Below the pieces are notes generated by a model. It saw only the letters and a list, made by a program, of their open reading frames with translations. It was not told the DNA's origin and ran no database searches. Position numbers and translations under genes: made by a program. A stretch of DNA of 27,789 nucleotides, taken from the NCBI GenBank assembly GCA_002336845.1, contig DDEX01000030.1, forward strand, positions 942-28,730. Reading direction: 5' to 3'. Numbering within the stretch: the first letter of the stretch is position 1; each line of letters opens with the position of its first letter. Of this stretch, positions 1-7,134 are shown piece by piece. Source of the stretch: Rhodobacteraceae bacterium UBA1943. Its GTDB lineage: Bacteria > Pseudomonadota > Alphaproteobacteria > Rhodobacterales > Rhodobacteraceae.

Positions 1-533
1 ACGATCAGCACCAGAGACGGCGGAATGATCTGCGCCAGCGTGCCCGATGCGGCGATAACACCCGATGCGACACGCCGGTCATAGCCATAGCGCAGCATGA
101 TCGGCAATGAAATCAGGCCCATGGCGATCACGCTGGCCGCGACGACCCCGGTTGTAGCCGCCAGCAGCGCCCCCACGATCACCACCGCATAGGCCAGCCC
201 GCCCCGGATCGGCCCGAACAGTTGGCCTATGGTGTCCAGCAGATCTTCGGCCATGCCCGACCGTTCCAGCACGATGCCCATGAAGGTAAAGAAGGGGATG
301 GCCAGCATGGTTTCGTTCGACATTCGCCCCCAAAGCCGGGAGGTCATGGAATCCAGCAGCGGCCAGTCCAGATTGAAGGCGCCGCCGGAATATGGCGTCA
401 GCCAGACGCTGAGCACAAAGAACAAAAGCCCGTTTGCCGCCAGCGAGAAGGCCACCGGATAGCCCAGCAGCAGAAAGATGACCAGAGAGGCGAACATGAT
501 CGGCGCCATGTTCAACGCGATGAATTCAAGCAT
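1..533 (-). CDS. dctM: TRAP transporter large permease (DctM-like), 3' end outside window
   Basis: This gene encodes the large membrane subunit of a tripartite ATP-independent periplasmic transporter, the channel that couples import of an organic acid or similar solute to the sodium or proton gradient. The ATG at 533 gives a protein beginning MLEFIALNMAPIMF. It continues through hydrophobic helices and the family-type segments GYPVAFSLAANGLLFF, AIPFFTFMGIVLERSG, and near the window edge SGTLAQIIPPS, a loop typical of DctM. About 177 residues of an expected 420-430 are visible; the rest lies before base 1. The start overlaps the upstream dctQ stop by 8 bases, so the two are translationally coupled. 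No solute-binding subunit (dctP) is visible, so the substrate cannot be told. Confidence 0.9.
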   Translation of the reverse strand, partial: MLEFIALNMAPIMFASLVIFLLLGYPVAFSLAANGLLFFVLSVWLTPYSGGAFNLDWPLLDSMTSRLWGRMSNETMLAIPFFTFMGIVLERSGMAEDLLDTIGQLFGPIRGGLAYAVVIVGALLAATTGVVAASVIAMGLISLPIMLRYGYDRRVASGVIAASGTLAQIIPPSLVLI

Positions 534-1137
534 TCTTGCGTGCCTCCATTTCGGCCTGCGTGACCGCCTCGGCAATCGCGGCACCTTCCAGTTCTGCCGC
601 TTCATGCGCCGAGACGAAGGGATGCGGATCTTCGATAAGACCGCGCATCACCGCGATTTTCTTGATGATTTCGGAAATTCCCTGCAAGACGAGCAACAGG
701 AACCCCGCCGCCAGAATCGCACGCGCAGGCCAGATGATCAGCCCGCCCGAGTTGGTGGAAACCTGCCCGCTTTTGAAGGCGGCAACCGCATAGGGCACCA
801 TCATCCAGCTGGTCAAAATGACGAAGGGCAGCAGAAAGAACAGATGCCCGAACAGATCGATCCAGTGCTGCGTCCGCCGCGACCGGGTGCCGTAGAAAAT
901 GTCGATGCGAATATGCTCGTTCTGCTTCAGCGTATAGGCCGAGGCCAGCATGAAGGCCGCGCCGAACAGATACCACTGCAACTCCAGCCAGGCATTGGAT
1001 GAGGTGTTGAAAACCTTGCGCACGATGGCGTTCACCGCACTGACCAGAATGGCAACAAAGATGGCCCACATGACCGTCTTGCCCACCAGTTCCGTCAGGC
1101 GGTCGATCGCGCGCGACACCGCCAGTAACGACTGCAT
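526..1137 (-). CDS. dctQ: TRAP transporter small permease (DctQ-like)
   Basis: This is the small four-helix membrane subunit of a TRAP transporter, which pairs with the large permease encoded just downstream. The 203-residue protein has the expected hydrophobic stretches near residues 20-40, 55-70, 95-115 and 135-160. It carries the typical DctQ segment around WLELQWYLFGAAFML, followed by YTLKQNEHIRIDI (charged loop after helix 2). A C-terminal cytoplasmic extension of roughly 40 residues is acidic and alanine-rich. The start follows an AGGGAGGAA-type ribosome site. The gene overlaps dctM by 8 bases. A candidate promoter lies about 70 bases upstream, between this gene and the VOC gene, so dctQM is probably its own transcript. 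Confidence 0.9.
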   Translation of the reverse strand: MQSLLAVSRAIDRLTELVGKTVMWAIFVAILVSAVNAIVRKVFNTSSNAWLELQWYLFGAAFMLASAYTLKQNEHIRIDIFYGTRSRRTQHWIDLFGHLFFLLPFVILTSWMMVPYAVAAFKSGQVSTNSGGLIIWPARAILAAGFLLLVLQGISEIIKKIAVMRGLIEDPHPFVSAHEAAELEGAAIAEAVTQAEMEARKNA

Positions 1138-1205
1138 GTATTCCTCCCTCTCTTGATGCGCTTTGGCACCTTGACCTTAAGTAAAGTGGTAAAAAAACTT
1201 GCCCA

Positions 1206-1233
1206 ATTATTGCAGCGGGCCGGGGTGCGTCAA
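1206..1233 (-). promoter_or_regulatory. candidate sigma-70 promoter for dctQM
   Basis: On the minus strand TTGACG (1233-1228) is followed after 16 bases by AATAAT (1211-1206), a good match to a housekeeping -35/-10 pair. It sits in the 117-base gap upstream of dctQ. Between it and the start codon lies an A/T-rich run (1181-1200) unlike the surrounding GC-rich DNA, where a regulator could bind. Assigned by eye only. Confidence 0.4.
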
Positions 1234-1254
1234 TCCATTAGATCGCGCGCCCCG

Positions 1255-1641
1255 TCAACTGCGTTGCATCAAGTCCCATCGGTTGCCGAAGGGATCGCGC
1301 CAGACTGCGACGGTGCCATAGGTTTCGTGGCGCGGTTCCTCTTCAAACACGCCGCCAGAGGTTTCGATACGCCATTTGTCCTGGGCGAAATCGTCGGTTT
1401 CCAGAAACAGCCAGACCCGGCCCGCGCCCTGATTGCCGATGGCGGCCTTTTGCCCGGCCGTATCGGCCCGGGCCAGCACGAGACGGCTGCCGCCGCCGGG
1501 GGCCGCGATGGTGATCCATCGCTTGCGGCCCTGATCAATGTCTTCGGTCAGGTCAAAACCCAGCCGCGCGCAATAGAACCCTATGGCCTCATCATAGTCC
1601 GGCACGATCAGCGTAAACGCCGCCAGCCGAAACCCCGTCAT
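1255..1641 (-). CDS. VOC-family (glyoxalase/bleomycin-resistance fold) protein
   Basis: This is a 128-residue single-module protein of the vicinal oxygen chelate superfamily, cytoplasmic, with unknown substrate. The family signature is visible as the N-terminal strand-helix FTLIVPDYDEAIGFYCARLGF, the central strand with WITIAAPGGGSRLVLA, and the C-terminal RHETYGTVAVWRDPFGNRWDL, which includes the usual DPxGN turn before the last strand. Members act as lyases, dioxygenases or drug-binding proteins, and sequence alone does not separate these. The start overlaps the bpt stop by four bases (ATGA), so it is the second gene of a bpt-VOC operon. That pairing looks positional rather than functional. 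Confidence 0.85.
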   Translation of the reverse strand: MTGFRLAAFTLIVPDYDEAIGFYCARLGFDLTEDIDQGRKRWITIAAPGGGSRLVLARADTAGQKAAIGNQGAGRVWLFLETDDFAQDKWRIETSGGVFEEEPRHETYGTVAVWRDPFGNRWDLMQRS

Positions 1642-2474
1642 TCGCGGATTGCCCGTGCCTCTGGCAGGCTGATCCGGGCGACCTGCTCGGCAATCGGATC
1701 GACCGACAGCGGATGCAGTTCGGCCCGATGGTCGGCCGGGTCGCCAAGATCCTGCCAGCGGCCCCCTTTATAGATCTCCAGCGCCGGGAAATTCGCCTTG
1801 TAGCCCATCTTGCGGCTGCCGGGCACCCAGTAGCCAAGGTAGATATAGGGCAGGCCCGCCTCTCGGGCGATGTCGATGTGGTCCAGAATGGCGAAGGTGC
1901 CCAGCGAGCGGCCCTGCAAGTCGGGATCGTAAAAGGAATAGACCATGCTCAGGCCATCGTCGAACACATCGGTCAGCGCGACACAGGCCAGCGGGCGCCC
2001 GGTTTCGCCGGGGCCAGCGGCACGGGTGTATTCGATGACGCGGCTTTTGATCGGGGTTTCCTCGATCATCGCGGCGAATTCGAACACATCCATGTCGGCC
2101 ATGCCGCCATCGGCGTGGCGCGCATCCAGATAGCGGCGGAACAGCGCGAACTGATCCTCTGTCGCCCAGGGGCTGGTGGCGTTGCGCCGCAGGTCGGCAT
2201 TGGCCTTCAGGATGCGGCGGTGGGTGCGGTTGGGCTCGAAATCGGCCACGCGGATACGGGCCGAGAGACAGGCCGAACATTCGGCGCAAGAAGGGCGATA
2301 AAGCACATTCTGGCTGCGCCGGAAGCCCTGCTTGGACAGGGCATCGTTCAGCCGCTGCGCCTGATCGCCCTGAAGGGCGGTGAACAATTTCCGTTCCATC
2401 CGCCCGTCGAGATACGGGCAGGGTTGCGGAGCCGTCACATAGAACTGGGGCGCTATGGGCAGTGTGTGGCGCAT
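1638..2474 (-). CDS. bpt: aspartate/glutamate leucyl(arginyl)-tRNA-protein transferase
   Basis: This enzyme transfers leucine (Bpt type) from leucyl-tRNA to proteins with N-terminal Asp or Glu, marking them for ClpS/ClpAP degradation in the N-end rule pathway; it acts in the cytoplasm. The 278-residue length is normal for bacterial ATE/Bpt proteins. The N-terminal domain has the conserved cysteine set PCPYLDGRMERKLF and YRPSCAECSACLSARI. The C-terminal domain has the GNAT-like segments SMVYSFYDPDLQGRSLGTFA and YIYLGYWVPGSRKMGYKANF. It starts at ATG 2474, shares a 142-base divergent intergenic region with the zinc exporter, and overlaps the VOC gene by four bases. Naming it Bpt rather than Ate rests on the bacterial family; specificity is not visible. 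Confidence 0.93.
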   Translation of the reverse strand: MRHTLPIAPQFYVTAPQPCPYLDGRMERKLFTALQGDQAQRLNDALSKQGFRRSQNVLYRPSCAECSACLSARIRVADFEPNRTHRRILKANADLRRNATSPWATEDQFALFRRYLDARHADGGMADMDVFEFAAMIEETPIKSRVIEYTRAAGPGETGRPLACVALTDVFDDGLSMVYSFYDPDLQGRSLGTFAILDHIDIAREAGLPYIYLGYWVPGSRKMGYKANFPALEIYKGGRWQDLGDPADHRAELHPLSVDPIAEQVARISLPEARAIRE

Positions 2475-2565
2475 TGGCGAACTTTACCTTAGGCCCACAG
2501 GTTAGCAAGCGCCACTGTAGAGGCAAGTTTCTTGATGACCCATGATACCGTTATGCACTTGCGCT

Positions 2566-2591
2566 ATACATATGAATACATATACATGTAT
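2566..2591. promoter_or_regulatory. AT-rich imperfect dyad with phased repeats, probable ArsR/SmtB operator over the exporter promoter
   Basis: In a GC-rich setting, 2566-2591 is almost purely A/T with ATACAT repeated at 2566, 2576 and 2582. The ends form an imperfect dyad (ATACATAT near the left, ACATGTAT at the right), and ATACATGTAT (2582-2591) is a perfect 10-base palindrome. A possible promoter overlaps it: TTGCGC at 2559-2564, a 16-base spacer, then TATACA at 2581-2586. ArsR/SmtB repressors typically bind AT-rich dyads laid over promoters, and such a regulator is encoded in the operon. The link to that regulator is inference. Confidence 0.5.
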
Positions 2592-2616
2592 TGCATTAAA
2601 ACCATCAGAGGCTCCG

Positions 2617-3588
2617 ATGCAAAAACCAGTGCCCCATTCCCACGATCACGGCGCGCAGGGGCATGACCACCTGCCGGAGGTGACAAACGAGAACGAGGGC
2701 AAGATCCTCACCTCGTTCCTGCTGATCTTTCTGTTCATGCTGGTCGAGGCGGTCGGCGGTGTCCTGTCGGGATCGCTCGCCCTTTTGGCGGATGCGGGCC
2801 ACATGCTGTCCGACGCGGTGGCGCTGGGGCTATCCTATCTGGCATTCCGGCTGGGGCGGCGGGCGGCGGATGGCCGGCGCAGCTATGGCTATGCGCGGCT
2901 GGAGGTGGTGGCGGGCTTTGTCAATGCACTGACACTCTTTGCCGTCGTGGTCTGGATTCTGTGGGAGGCCGCCTGGCGGTTGCAGCAGCCGCAACCGATC
3001 ATTGCCGGGCCGATGTTCTGGGTGGCCGTCGTCGGCCTGTTGGTGAACCTGTTCGTGCTGTGGTATCTGACGCGCGGCGACAGCGACCATGTCAACGTCA
3101 GGGGCGCGGTGCTGCATGTTCTGGGGGATCTGCTCGGCTCGGTCGGCGCCATTGTCGCCGCCATCGTGATCTGGCTGACCGGCTGGACGCCGATCGACCC
3201 GCTGTTGTCGGTCTTTGTCTCGGTGATCATCCTGCGCGCCGCCTGGGGGCTGCTGCGATCCACCTTGCATATCCTGCTGGAGGGCGCGCCCAATGACGCC
3301 GATGCCGACGAGGTTGTGGCCCACCTGAAAACCACGGTCGAAGGGGTGCGGGGCGTCCGCCATGTGCACCTTTGGTCGATCACCTCGGGCCGGGTGATGG
3401 CGACTCTTCAGGTCGAGCCAAAGCCCGGCGCCGATATTCGCGCCATGCTGGACAAGGTGGAAAAAGCCCTGCATGACCGCTTTGGCATCGACCATGCGAC
3501 CATCGGCCTTGACTGGACCGGCAGCAGCCGATGTGCTCTTGCAGCGGGGGCGGCGGCCTGTTCCCATGCGGGGCACACCCATGGATAG
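2617..3588 (+). CDS. CDF-family zinc/divalent metal exporter (CzcD/ZitB type)
   Basis: This is an inner-membrane cation diffusion facilitator that exports Zn(II) and related ions by proton antiport. With the start at 2617 the protein has 323 residues. It opens with a histidine-rich cytoplasmic tail (HSHDHG, HDH) and has about six transmembrane helices. The zinc-type site motifs are H62-x3-D66 in helix 2 (GHMLSD) and H167-x3-D171 in helix 5 (HVLGD). A cytoplasmic C-terminal domain ends in a second His/Cys tail (CSHAGHTHG). An in-frame ATG at 2542 lies upstream of the operator-like dyad, so 2617 is preferred. The stop lies 19 bases before the preferred start of an ArsR regulator with zinc-type ligands, which supports a self-regulated zinc-efflux operon. 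Confidence 0.93.
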   Translation: MQKPVPHSHDHGAQGHDHLPEVTNENEGKILTSFLLIFLFMLVEAVGGVLSGSLALLADAGHMLSDAVALGLSYLAFRLGRRAADGRRSYGYARLEVVAGFVNALTLFAVVVWILWEAAWRLQQPQPIIAGPMFWVAVVGLLVNLFVLWYLTRGDSDHVNVRGAVLHVLGDLLGSVGAIVAAIVIWLTGWTPIDPLLSVFVSVIILRAAWGLLRSTLHILLEGAPNDADADEVVAHLKTTVEGVRGVRHVHLWSITSGRVMATLQVEPKPGADIRAMLDKVEKALHDRFGIDHATIGLDWTGSSRCALAAGAAACSHAGHTHG

Positions 3589-3607
3589 CGGGCGGCAGGG
3601 GGATGAC

Positions 3608-3922
3608 ATGACGAAAGCCAGGGCCTTGTCGCCGCAGGAACTGACGATCCTGTCCGAAACCTTTCGCCTTCTGGGCGACCCGACAAGGCTGCGCATTCTG
3701 GCGCGCTGCATGGCGGGGCCTGCGGCGGTTTCCGAGATTTCCGAGGATCTGGACCTGTCTCAGTCGCTGGTCAGCCACCATCTGCGCCTGCTGCGGGGGG
3801 CAAGGCTGGTCCGGGGCGAGCGGCAGTCGAAGAACGTCTTTTACGACATTGCCGATACCCATGTCAGCGGGATGATCTCTGACATGATCCACCATATCCG
3901 TGAGGATGAGGCCGAACTTTAG
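3608..3922 (+). CDS. ArsR/SmtB-family zinc-responsive repressor
   Basis: This is a dimeric winged-helix repressor, predicted to release DNA when zinc binds. The 104-residue protein has the usual N-terminal FRLLGDPTRLRILARC segment and recognition helix LDLSQSLVSHHLRLLRG (residues 48-64). The last helix carries D83, H85, H96 and E99. This spacing (D-x-H-x10-H-x2-E) is the alpha-5 zinc site of cyanobacterial SmtB. There is no CxC pair of the alpha-3N cadmium/lead site, so a zinc sensor is favoured. The start at 3608 follows the strong AGGGGG site; an in-frame ATG at 3581 would overlap the exporter stop by 8 bases and is the alternative. It is the second gene of the zinc exporter operon. Confidence 0.92.
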   Translation: MTKARALSPQELTILSETFRLLGDPTRLRILARCMAGPAAVSEISEDLDLSQSLVSHHLRLLRGARLVRGERQSKNVFYDIADTHVSGMISDMIHHIREDEAEL

Positions 3923-3937
3923 GCCCCGATATGCAAA

Positions 3938-3963
3938 GGGCCCCGCCTTTTCAGGCAGGGCCC
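3938..3963. terminator. hairpin terminator between convergent genes
   Basis: Eleven-base arms (3938-3948 and 3953-3963) with one mismatch and a TTTC loop form a GC-rich hairpin between the ArsR gene (plus) and the DUF2852 gene (minus). The T-run is weak on both sides; TTTGCAT follows it on the minus strand. It probably terminates one or both genes. Confidence 0.6.
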
Positions 3964-3983
3964 CAGGGTTCGCGGGTCCGGGA

Positions 3984-4457
3984 TCAGTATTCGCCGCTGC
4001 GCGGGGCGCCTTCGCCCTCGGCACCTGCCTTGCGGGCGGCCTGAGCGCGGTCATCCATGAAGGCGTCGAACTCGGACTTGTCCTTGGCGTCGCGCAGGCG
4101 TTGGAGGAAGGATTCGAAGGCCTGCTGTTCATCCTCCAGCCGCTTGAGCGTTTCCGACTTGTAGGCGTCGAAGGCGCTGTTGCCCGAGGGGCGGAAGGCT
4201 TCGTGCATGGCGCGGTGGCGGGCGATGAATTCCTGACGGCGGGCGTGGCAGTTGTGGCGGCTGAACATGCGTTTGCTCCAGATCATATAGGCAAGAAGGG
4301 CAAGGCCCACGGGCCAGAAGAAGACAAAGCCAAGGATCATGGCGGCGATCCAGGCACCCTTGCCCTTGTCATCCAGCCACGCCTCGGCACGGCGCAGCCA
4401 GGGCATTCTGGCAACGGGGGCGCCGCCCCAGGCGGCAGAAGGGGAAGGGGTCATCAT
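3984..4457 (-). CDS. DUF2852 membrane protein
   Basis: This is a 157-residue protein of the DUF2852 family, which is conserved in alphaproteobacteria and has no established function. It has a hydrophobic hairpin, GAWIAAMILGFVFFWPVGLA followed by LLAYMIWSKRMF (about residues 34-66). A charged cytoplasmic region then runs to the end with helical, coiled-coil-like content (residues 85-140) and a short acidic, glycine-rich tail. The start is one of two tandem ATGs (4457 or 4454). It stands alone on the minus strand, with its own upstream region holding two dyads (4480-4498 and 4538-4556). Family assignment is from memory of the sequence pattern. Confidence 0.75.
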   Translation of the reverse strand: MMTPSPSAAWGGAPVARMPWLRRAEAWLDDKGKGAWIAAMILGFVFFWPVGLALLAYMIWSKRMFSRHNCHARRQEFIARHRAMHEAFRPSGNSAFDAYKSETLKRLEDEQQAFESFLQRLRDAKDKSEFDAFMDDRAQAARKAGAEGEGAPRSGEY

Positions 4458-4479
4458 CTATGTGGCTCCCGGTTGGTTG

Positions 4480-4498
4480 ATGTGAATGTCTTTCACAT
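4480..4498. promoter_or_regulatory. dyad upstream of the DUF2852 gene
   Basis: ATGTGAA (4480-4486) and TTCACAT (4492-4498) form a perfect 7-base inverted repeat around five bases, 23 bases before the start codon. It resembles a CRP-type site, but the TGTGA/TCACA half-sites are seven bases apart instead of six. A second, imperfect dyad (ATGTTAAA/TTTTACAT, 4538-4556) lies further upstream. Either could bind a regulator. Confidence 0.3.
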
Positions 4499-4566
4499 GA
4501 GGCAAGATGGCCCCGTCCGCCGAGTCGTTCAAGGGGTATGTTAAAGAATTTTACATGCGCGCGGAA

Positions 4567-5037
4567 TCACACCTGCACAAAGGCGGCAAGCGTGGCGCCG
4601 GTGGCGGCAAGCAGGGCCTGCGGAGATGCCGGAAAGATGTGGCGAGGTGTGCCCGCTGCCGCCCAGATCACCGGAAACTCCATCAGCCGCGGATCCATAT
4701 GCACGGGCAGGGGCGACAGGTGCCCAAGGGGGGCGACGCCGCCGATGGCAAAGCCTGTGACGGCGCGCACGGTATCGGCATCTGCCCGCCCCAAAGCCTC
4801 GCCCGCTAGGGCAGAGGCGCGGGCGGGATCGACCTGATTGCCGCCTGCGGTCAGAAACAGGAATAGCCGCCCGCTGGCGCCCTGAAACAGGATCGACTTG
4901 ACGATCTGGTCCAGCGCGCAACCGGCGGCCCTGGCGGCCTGTTCGGCAGTGCGGGTCTCGCCCGGCATCTCGATGGGCTGGCAATCCATCCCTGCCGCGC
5001 GCAGCGCATTGACCACGCGGGCAAGGCTCTTGCTCAT
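4567..5037 (-). CDS. YbaK/EbsC-type aminoacyl-tRNA deacylase
   Basis: This is a cytoplasmic trans-editing protein of the YbaK/ProX superfamily, predicted to hydrolyse mischarged aminoacyl-tRNA, typically Cys- or Ala-tRNA(Pro). The 156-residue length fits a free-standing editing domain. Key features are the lysine in LDQIVKSILF (K47, at the position of the catalytic lysine of the family), the glycine-rich loop GFAIGGVAPLGH, and the C-terminal segment IWAAAGTPRHIFPASPQAL. The exact substrate tRNA cannot be told. It begins 13 bases after the L,D-transpeptidase stop on the same strand, so the two are probably co-transcribed although their functions are unrelated. Confidence 0.88.
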   Translation of the reverse strand: MSKSLARVVNALRAAGMDCQPIEMPGETRTAEQAARAAGCALDQIVKSILFQGASGRLFLFLTAGGNQVDPARASALAGEALGRADADTVRAVTGFAIGGVAPLGHLSPLPVHMDPRLMEFPVIWAAAGTPRHIFPASPQALLAATGATLAAFVQV

Positions 5038-5050
5038 CGGCCCGGCCCCG

Positions 5051-5998
5051 TCAGTTGGCGGGGCAGGCCCCGTTCACCAGTGGCACCGAACAAGCGGCGG
5101 CCGGTGCGGGTGCCGCAGCAGGTGCGGCAGGCGCTGCCGGAACCGTAACCGGAACGGCCGGGGCAGGGGCTGTCGCGCCCGGCGCGGCTGGCGTTACGCT
5201 GGCCGGCGTCAGAACCGGGGGAGGCAGCACCTTCAGCGCGGGGATGGCGCCCGGCGCCACGGCAGTCGCCTCAACGGCGGGCTTTTTCTTCTTCGGCGTG
5301 GGTGGCGGCAAGGTCAGGCCCTTGGGCATCTCGCCGCTGGCTGTCAGCACGATGACCTTGGTGCCATCCGGCACCCGCTCATACAGGTCCATCACGTCCT
5401 GGTTGATCATGCGGATACAGCCCGACGAGGCATTGTGCCCGATCGATTGCCATTCCGGCGTGCCATGGATGCGGTAGCCGTAATCGACGCCGTTGGTCTT
5501 CAGATAAAGCGCCCGCGCGCCCAGCGGATTGGTGGGGCCACCGGGCTGACCGTCTTTCCACTTGGCCTTTTCGGGGCTGCGCTCGATCATCTCGGGCGGT
5601 GGGGTCCATTTCGGCCAGGTGGTGCGATGGTCGATCAGCGCCTCGCCCGACCACTGGAACCCGGCGCGGCCCACCGCGATGCCATAGCGCATCGCCTGAT
5701 TCTTGCCGGTCACCAGATACAGGTGCTTGGCCGAGGGGTTGATGATGATGGTGCCGGGCGGCTGGTCGGTTTCGTAATAGACACTCTGGCGGCGGAACTG
5801 CTGGGGAACCTTGTCCTCGGGCACGGCGGCCACATTGAACTGCGGATCTGCCTTGGCGGCATAGGCGCCCTCGGCCAGAATGGTCTCACCCGGCTTGACC
5901 TTGGGGCCAGAGGTCGAGGTGTTGGTGGTGGGCACGCAGGCAGTCAGCGAAATACCCAGTGCCGTGGCGGCGGCCAGTTTGAAAAAAACAGATGTCAT
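5051..5998 (-). CDS. L,D-transpeptidase (YkuD domain) lipoprotein with Pro/Ala-rich tail
   Basis: This is a periplasmic, lipid-anchored enzyme predicted to make 3-3 peptidoglycan cross-links or attach proteins to peptidoglycan. The 315-residue protein starts with a signal peptide ending in the lipobox LTAC (Cys21). The catalytic core spans roughly residues 80-222, with H178 in RIHGT and H188-x5-C194 in GHNASSGCIRM, the YkuD signature. After a lysine cluster (236-239) comes a 65-residue Pro/Ala/Val-rich low-complexity stretch and a short cysteine-bearing end (ACSVPLVNGACPAN). Such a tail could span the periplasm or touch the wall, and the two terminal cysteines could form a disulfide. The gene leads a small operon with the YbaK-type gene. 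Confidence 0.93.
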   Translation of the reverse strand: MTSVFFKLAAATALGISLTACVPTTNTSTSGPKVKPGETILAEGAYAAKADPQFNVAAVPEDKVPQQFRRQSVYYETDQPPGTIIINPSAKHLYLVTGKNQAMRYGIAVGRAGFQWSGEALIDHRTTWPKWTPPPEMIERSPEKAKWKDGQPGGPTNPLGARALYLKTNGVDYGYRIHGTPEWQSIGHNASSGCIRMINQDVMDLYERVPDGTKVIVLTASGEMPKGLTLPPPTPKKKKPAVEATAVAPGAIPALKVLPPPVLTPASVTPAAPGATAPAPAVPVTVPAAPAAPAAAPAPAAACSVPLVNGACPAN

Positions 5999-6059
5999 AC
6001 AGCAATCCAGTGCGCGCGGCCGGGGGTCGGCCCGATTGTTTCCGATCCACGCTAATGCA

Positions 6060-6098
6060 CCGCCGTGACATCGTCAAAGCCTTGGGGCATCACGGCGG
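6060..6098. repeat. inverted repeat downstream of kynA
   Basis: CCGCCGTGA (6060-6068) and TCACGGCGG (6090-6098) are perfect 9-base arms around 21 bases, located just past the kynA stop and before the L,D-transpeptidase start. The arms could form a terminator stem for kynA, but the long loop and lack of a T-run make this uncertain. Confidence 0.35.
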
Positions 6099-6108
6099 CG
6101 TTATCTGC

Positions 6109-6942
6109 TCAGATTGTGGTGCGTAAATCCCATAATTCGGGGAAAAGCTGCACCTCGAGCATCCGTTTCAGGTAATGCGTGCCCGAAGTGCCGCCGGTTC
6201 CGCGCTTCATCCCGATCACACGGGATACGGTGGTCAGATGGTTGAATCGCCAGCGGCGGAAGTAATCCTCAAAGTCCACCAGCTTTTCGGCCAGCTCATA
6301 GGCCTGCCAGTGCTGGCCGGGGTCGCGGTAAACCGTCTCCCAGACGCCTTGCACCGCAGGGTGATGCACCCAAGGCTGGCGTAGGTCGCGGGTCAACACA
6401 TCTTGCGGCACCGGCAGTCCGGCGCGGGCCAGATGGCGCAGCGCCTCGTCATAAAGCGTGGGGCGCGCAAGCTCTGCCTCCAGCCGCGCCATCAAGTCGG
6501 GCCGATGGGCATGGGGGCGCAACATGGCCAGGTTGCGGTTGCCGACGGCATATTCGATCAGCCGGTATTGCCAGGACTGAAAGCCGGACGATTGGCCCAG
6601 CGTCTCGCGAAAGGTGGTGTAGTCGCTGGGGGTCATGGTGCGCAGCACATCCCAGGCGTTGTTCAACTGCTCAAAGATGCGGGCGATGCGGGCGAGCATC
6701 TTGAATGCCTCGCGCGGGCGATCGGCGGCAATCATGTGGCGCGCAGCATCCAGTTCGTGCAGCGCAAGGCGCATCCAAAGCTCGGATGTCTGGTGCTGGA
6801 TGATGAACAGCATCTCGTCATGCGCGTTCGACAGCGGGGCCTGCGCGGTCAGGATGCGGTCGATCTGAAGGTAGTCGCCATAAGACATGCGCCCGTCGAA
6901 CGACATCTGGGCGCCATCGCTGGCGGGGTCATAGGTGGTCAT
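6109..6942 (-). CDS. kynA: tryptophan 2,3-dioxygenase
   Basis: This cytoplasmic haem enzyme opens the indole ring of L-tryptophan to N-formylkynurenine, the first step of the kynurenine pathway. The 277-residue protein has the family's MSYGDYLQIDRILTAQ and the distal-site HQTSELW with H50. Near the end are the haem-ligand region RWRFNHLTTVSRVIG (H235) and the glycine loop GTGGTSG (248-254), followed by the typical C-terminus LFPELWDLRT. A longer reading frame opens at 7080, but the ATG at 6942 has a clear AGGAG site and matches family N-termini. It lies downstream of kynU on the same strand, separated by 192 bases with two hairpins. No arylformamidase (kynB) is in the window. Confidence 0.96.
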   Translation of the reverse strand: MTTYDPASDGAQMSFDGRMSYGDYLQIDRILTAQAPLSNAHDEMLFIIQHQTSELWMRLALHELDAARHMIAADRPREAFKMLARIARIFEQLNNAWDVLRTMTPSDYTTFRETLGQSSGFQSWQYRLIEYAVGNRNLAMLRPHAHRPDLMARLEAELARPTLYDEALRHLARAGLPVPQDVLTRDLRQPWVHHPAVQGVWETVYRDPGQHWQAYELAEKLVDFEDYFRRWRFNHLTTVSRVIGMKRGTGGTSGTHYLKRMLEVQLFPELWDLRTTI

Positions 6943-7066
6943 TTCTGTCTCCTGAATTGGGGTGGGGGCAGGGTCAGCCGCCCGCACCGCAATCCAGAAC
7001 CGAAATGTTTCCCATCCGCCGCCACAGCGCCACCCAACCGCCGGGCCGGGAGACCGGCAGGCGCGC

Positions 7067-7112
7067 GCAAATTTCTTCAAAGAAATTTGCCAGGAATTTT
7101 CCCAAATTCCTG
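7067..7112. repeat. two adjacent A/T-rich perfect hairpins between kynU and kynA
   Basis: Hairpin one has 11-base perfect arms (7067-7077 and 7080-7090; GCAAATTTCTT and its complement) around CA. Hairpin two has 9-base perfect arms (7091-7099 and 7104-7112; CAGGAATTT and its complement) around TCCC. They abut directly and stand out against the GC-rich background. They lie 22 bases beyond the kynU stop in the direction of transcription. They may terminate, attenuate or protect the kynU mRNA before kynA, or be a dispersed intergenic repeat. Confidence 0.75.
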
Positions 7113-7134
7113 AGGCGGGCGGTGGCGTGGGGCA

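Noticed and set aside
4481..4497. CRP binding site
   Set aside because: The half-sites TGTGA and TCACA are separated by seven bases rather than the six required for a standard CRP site.
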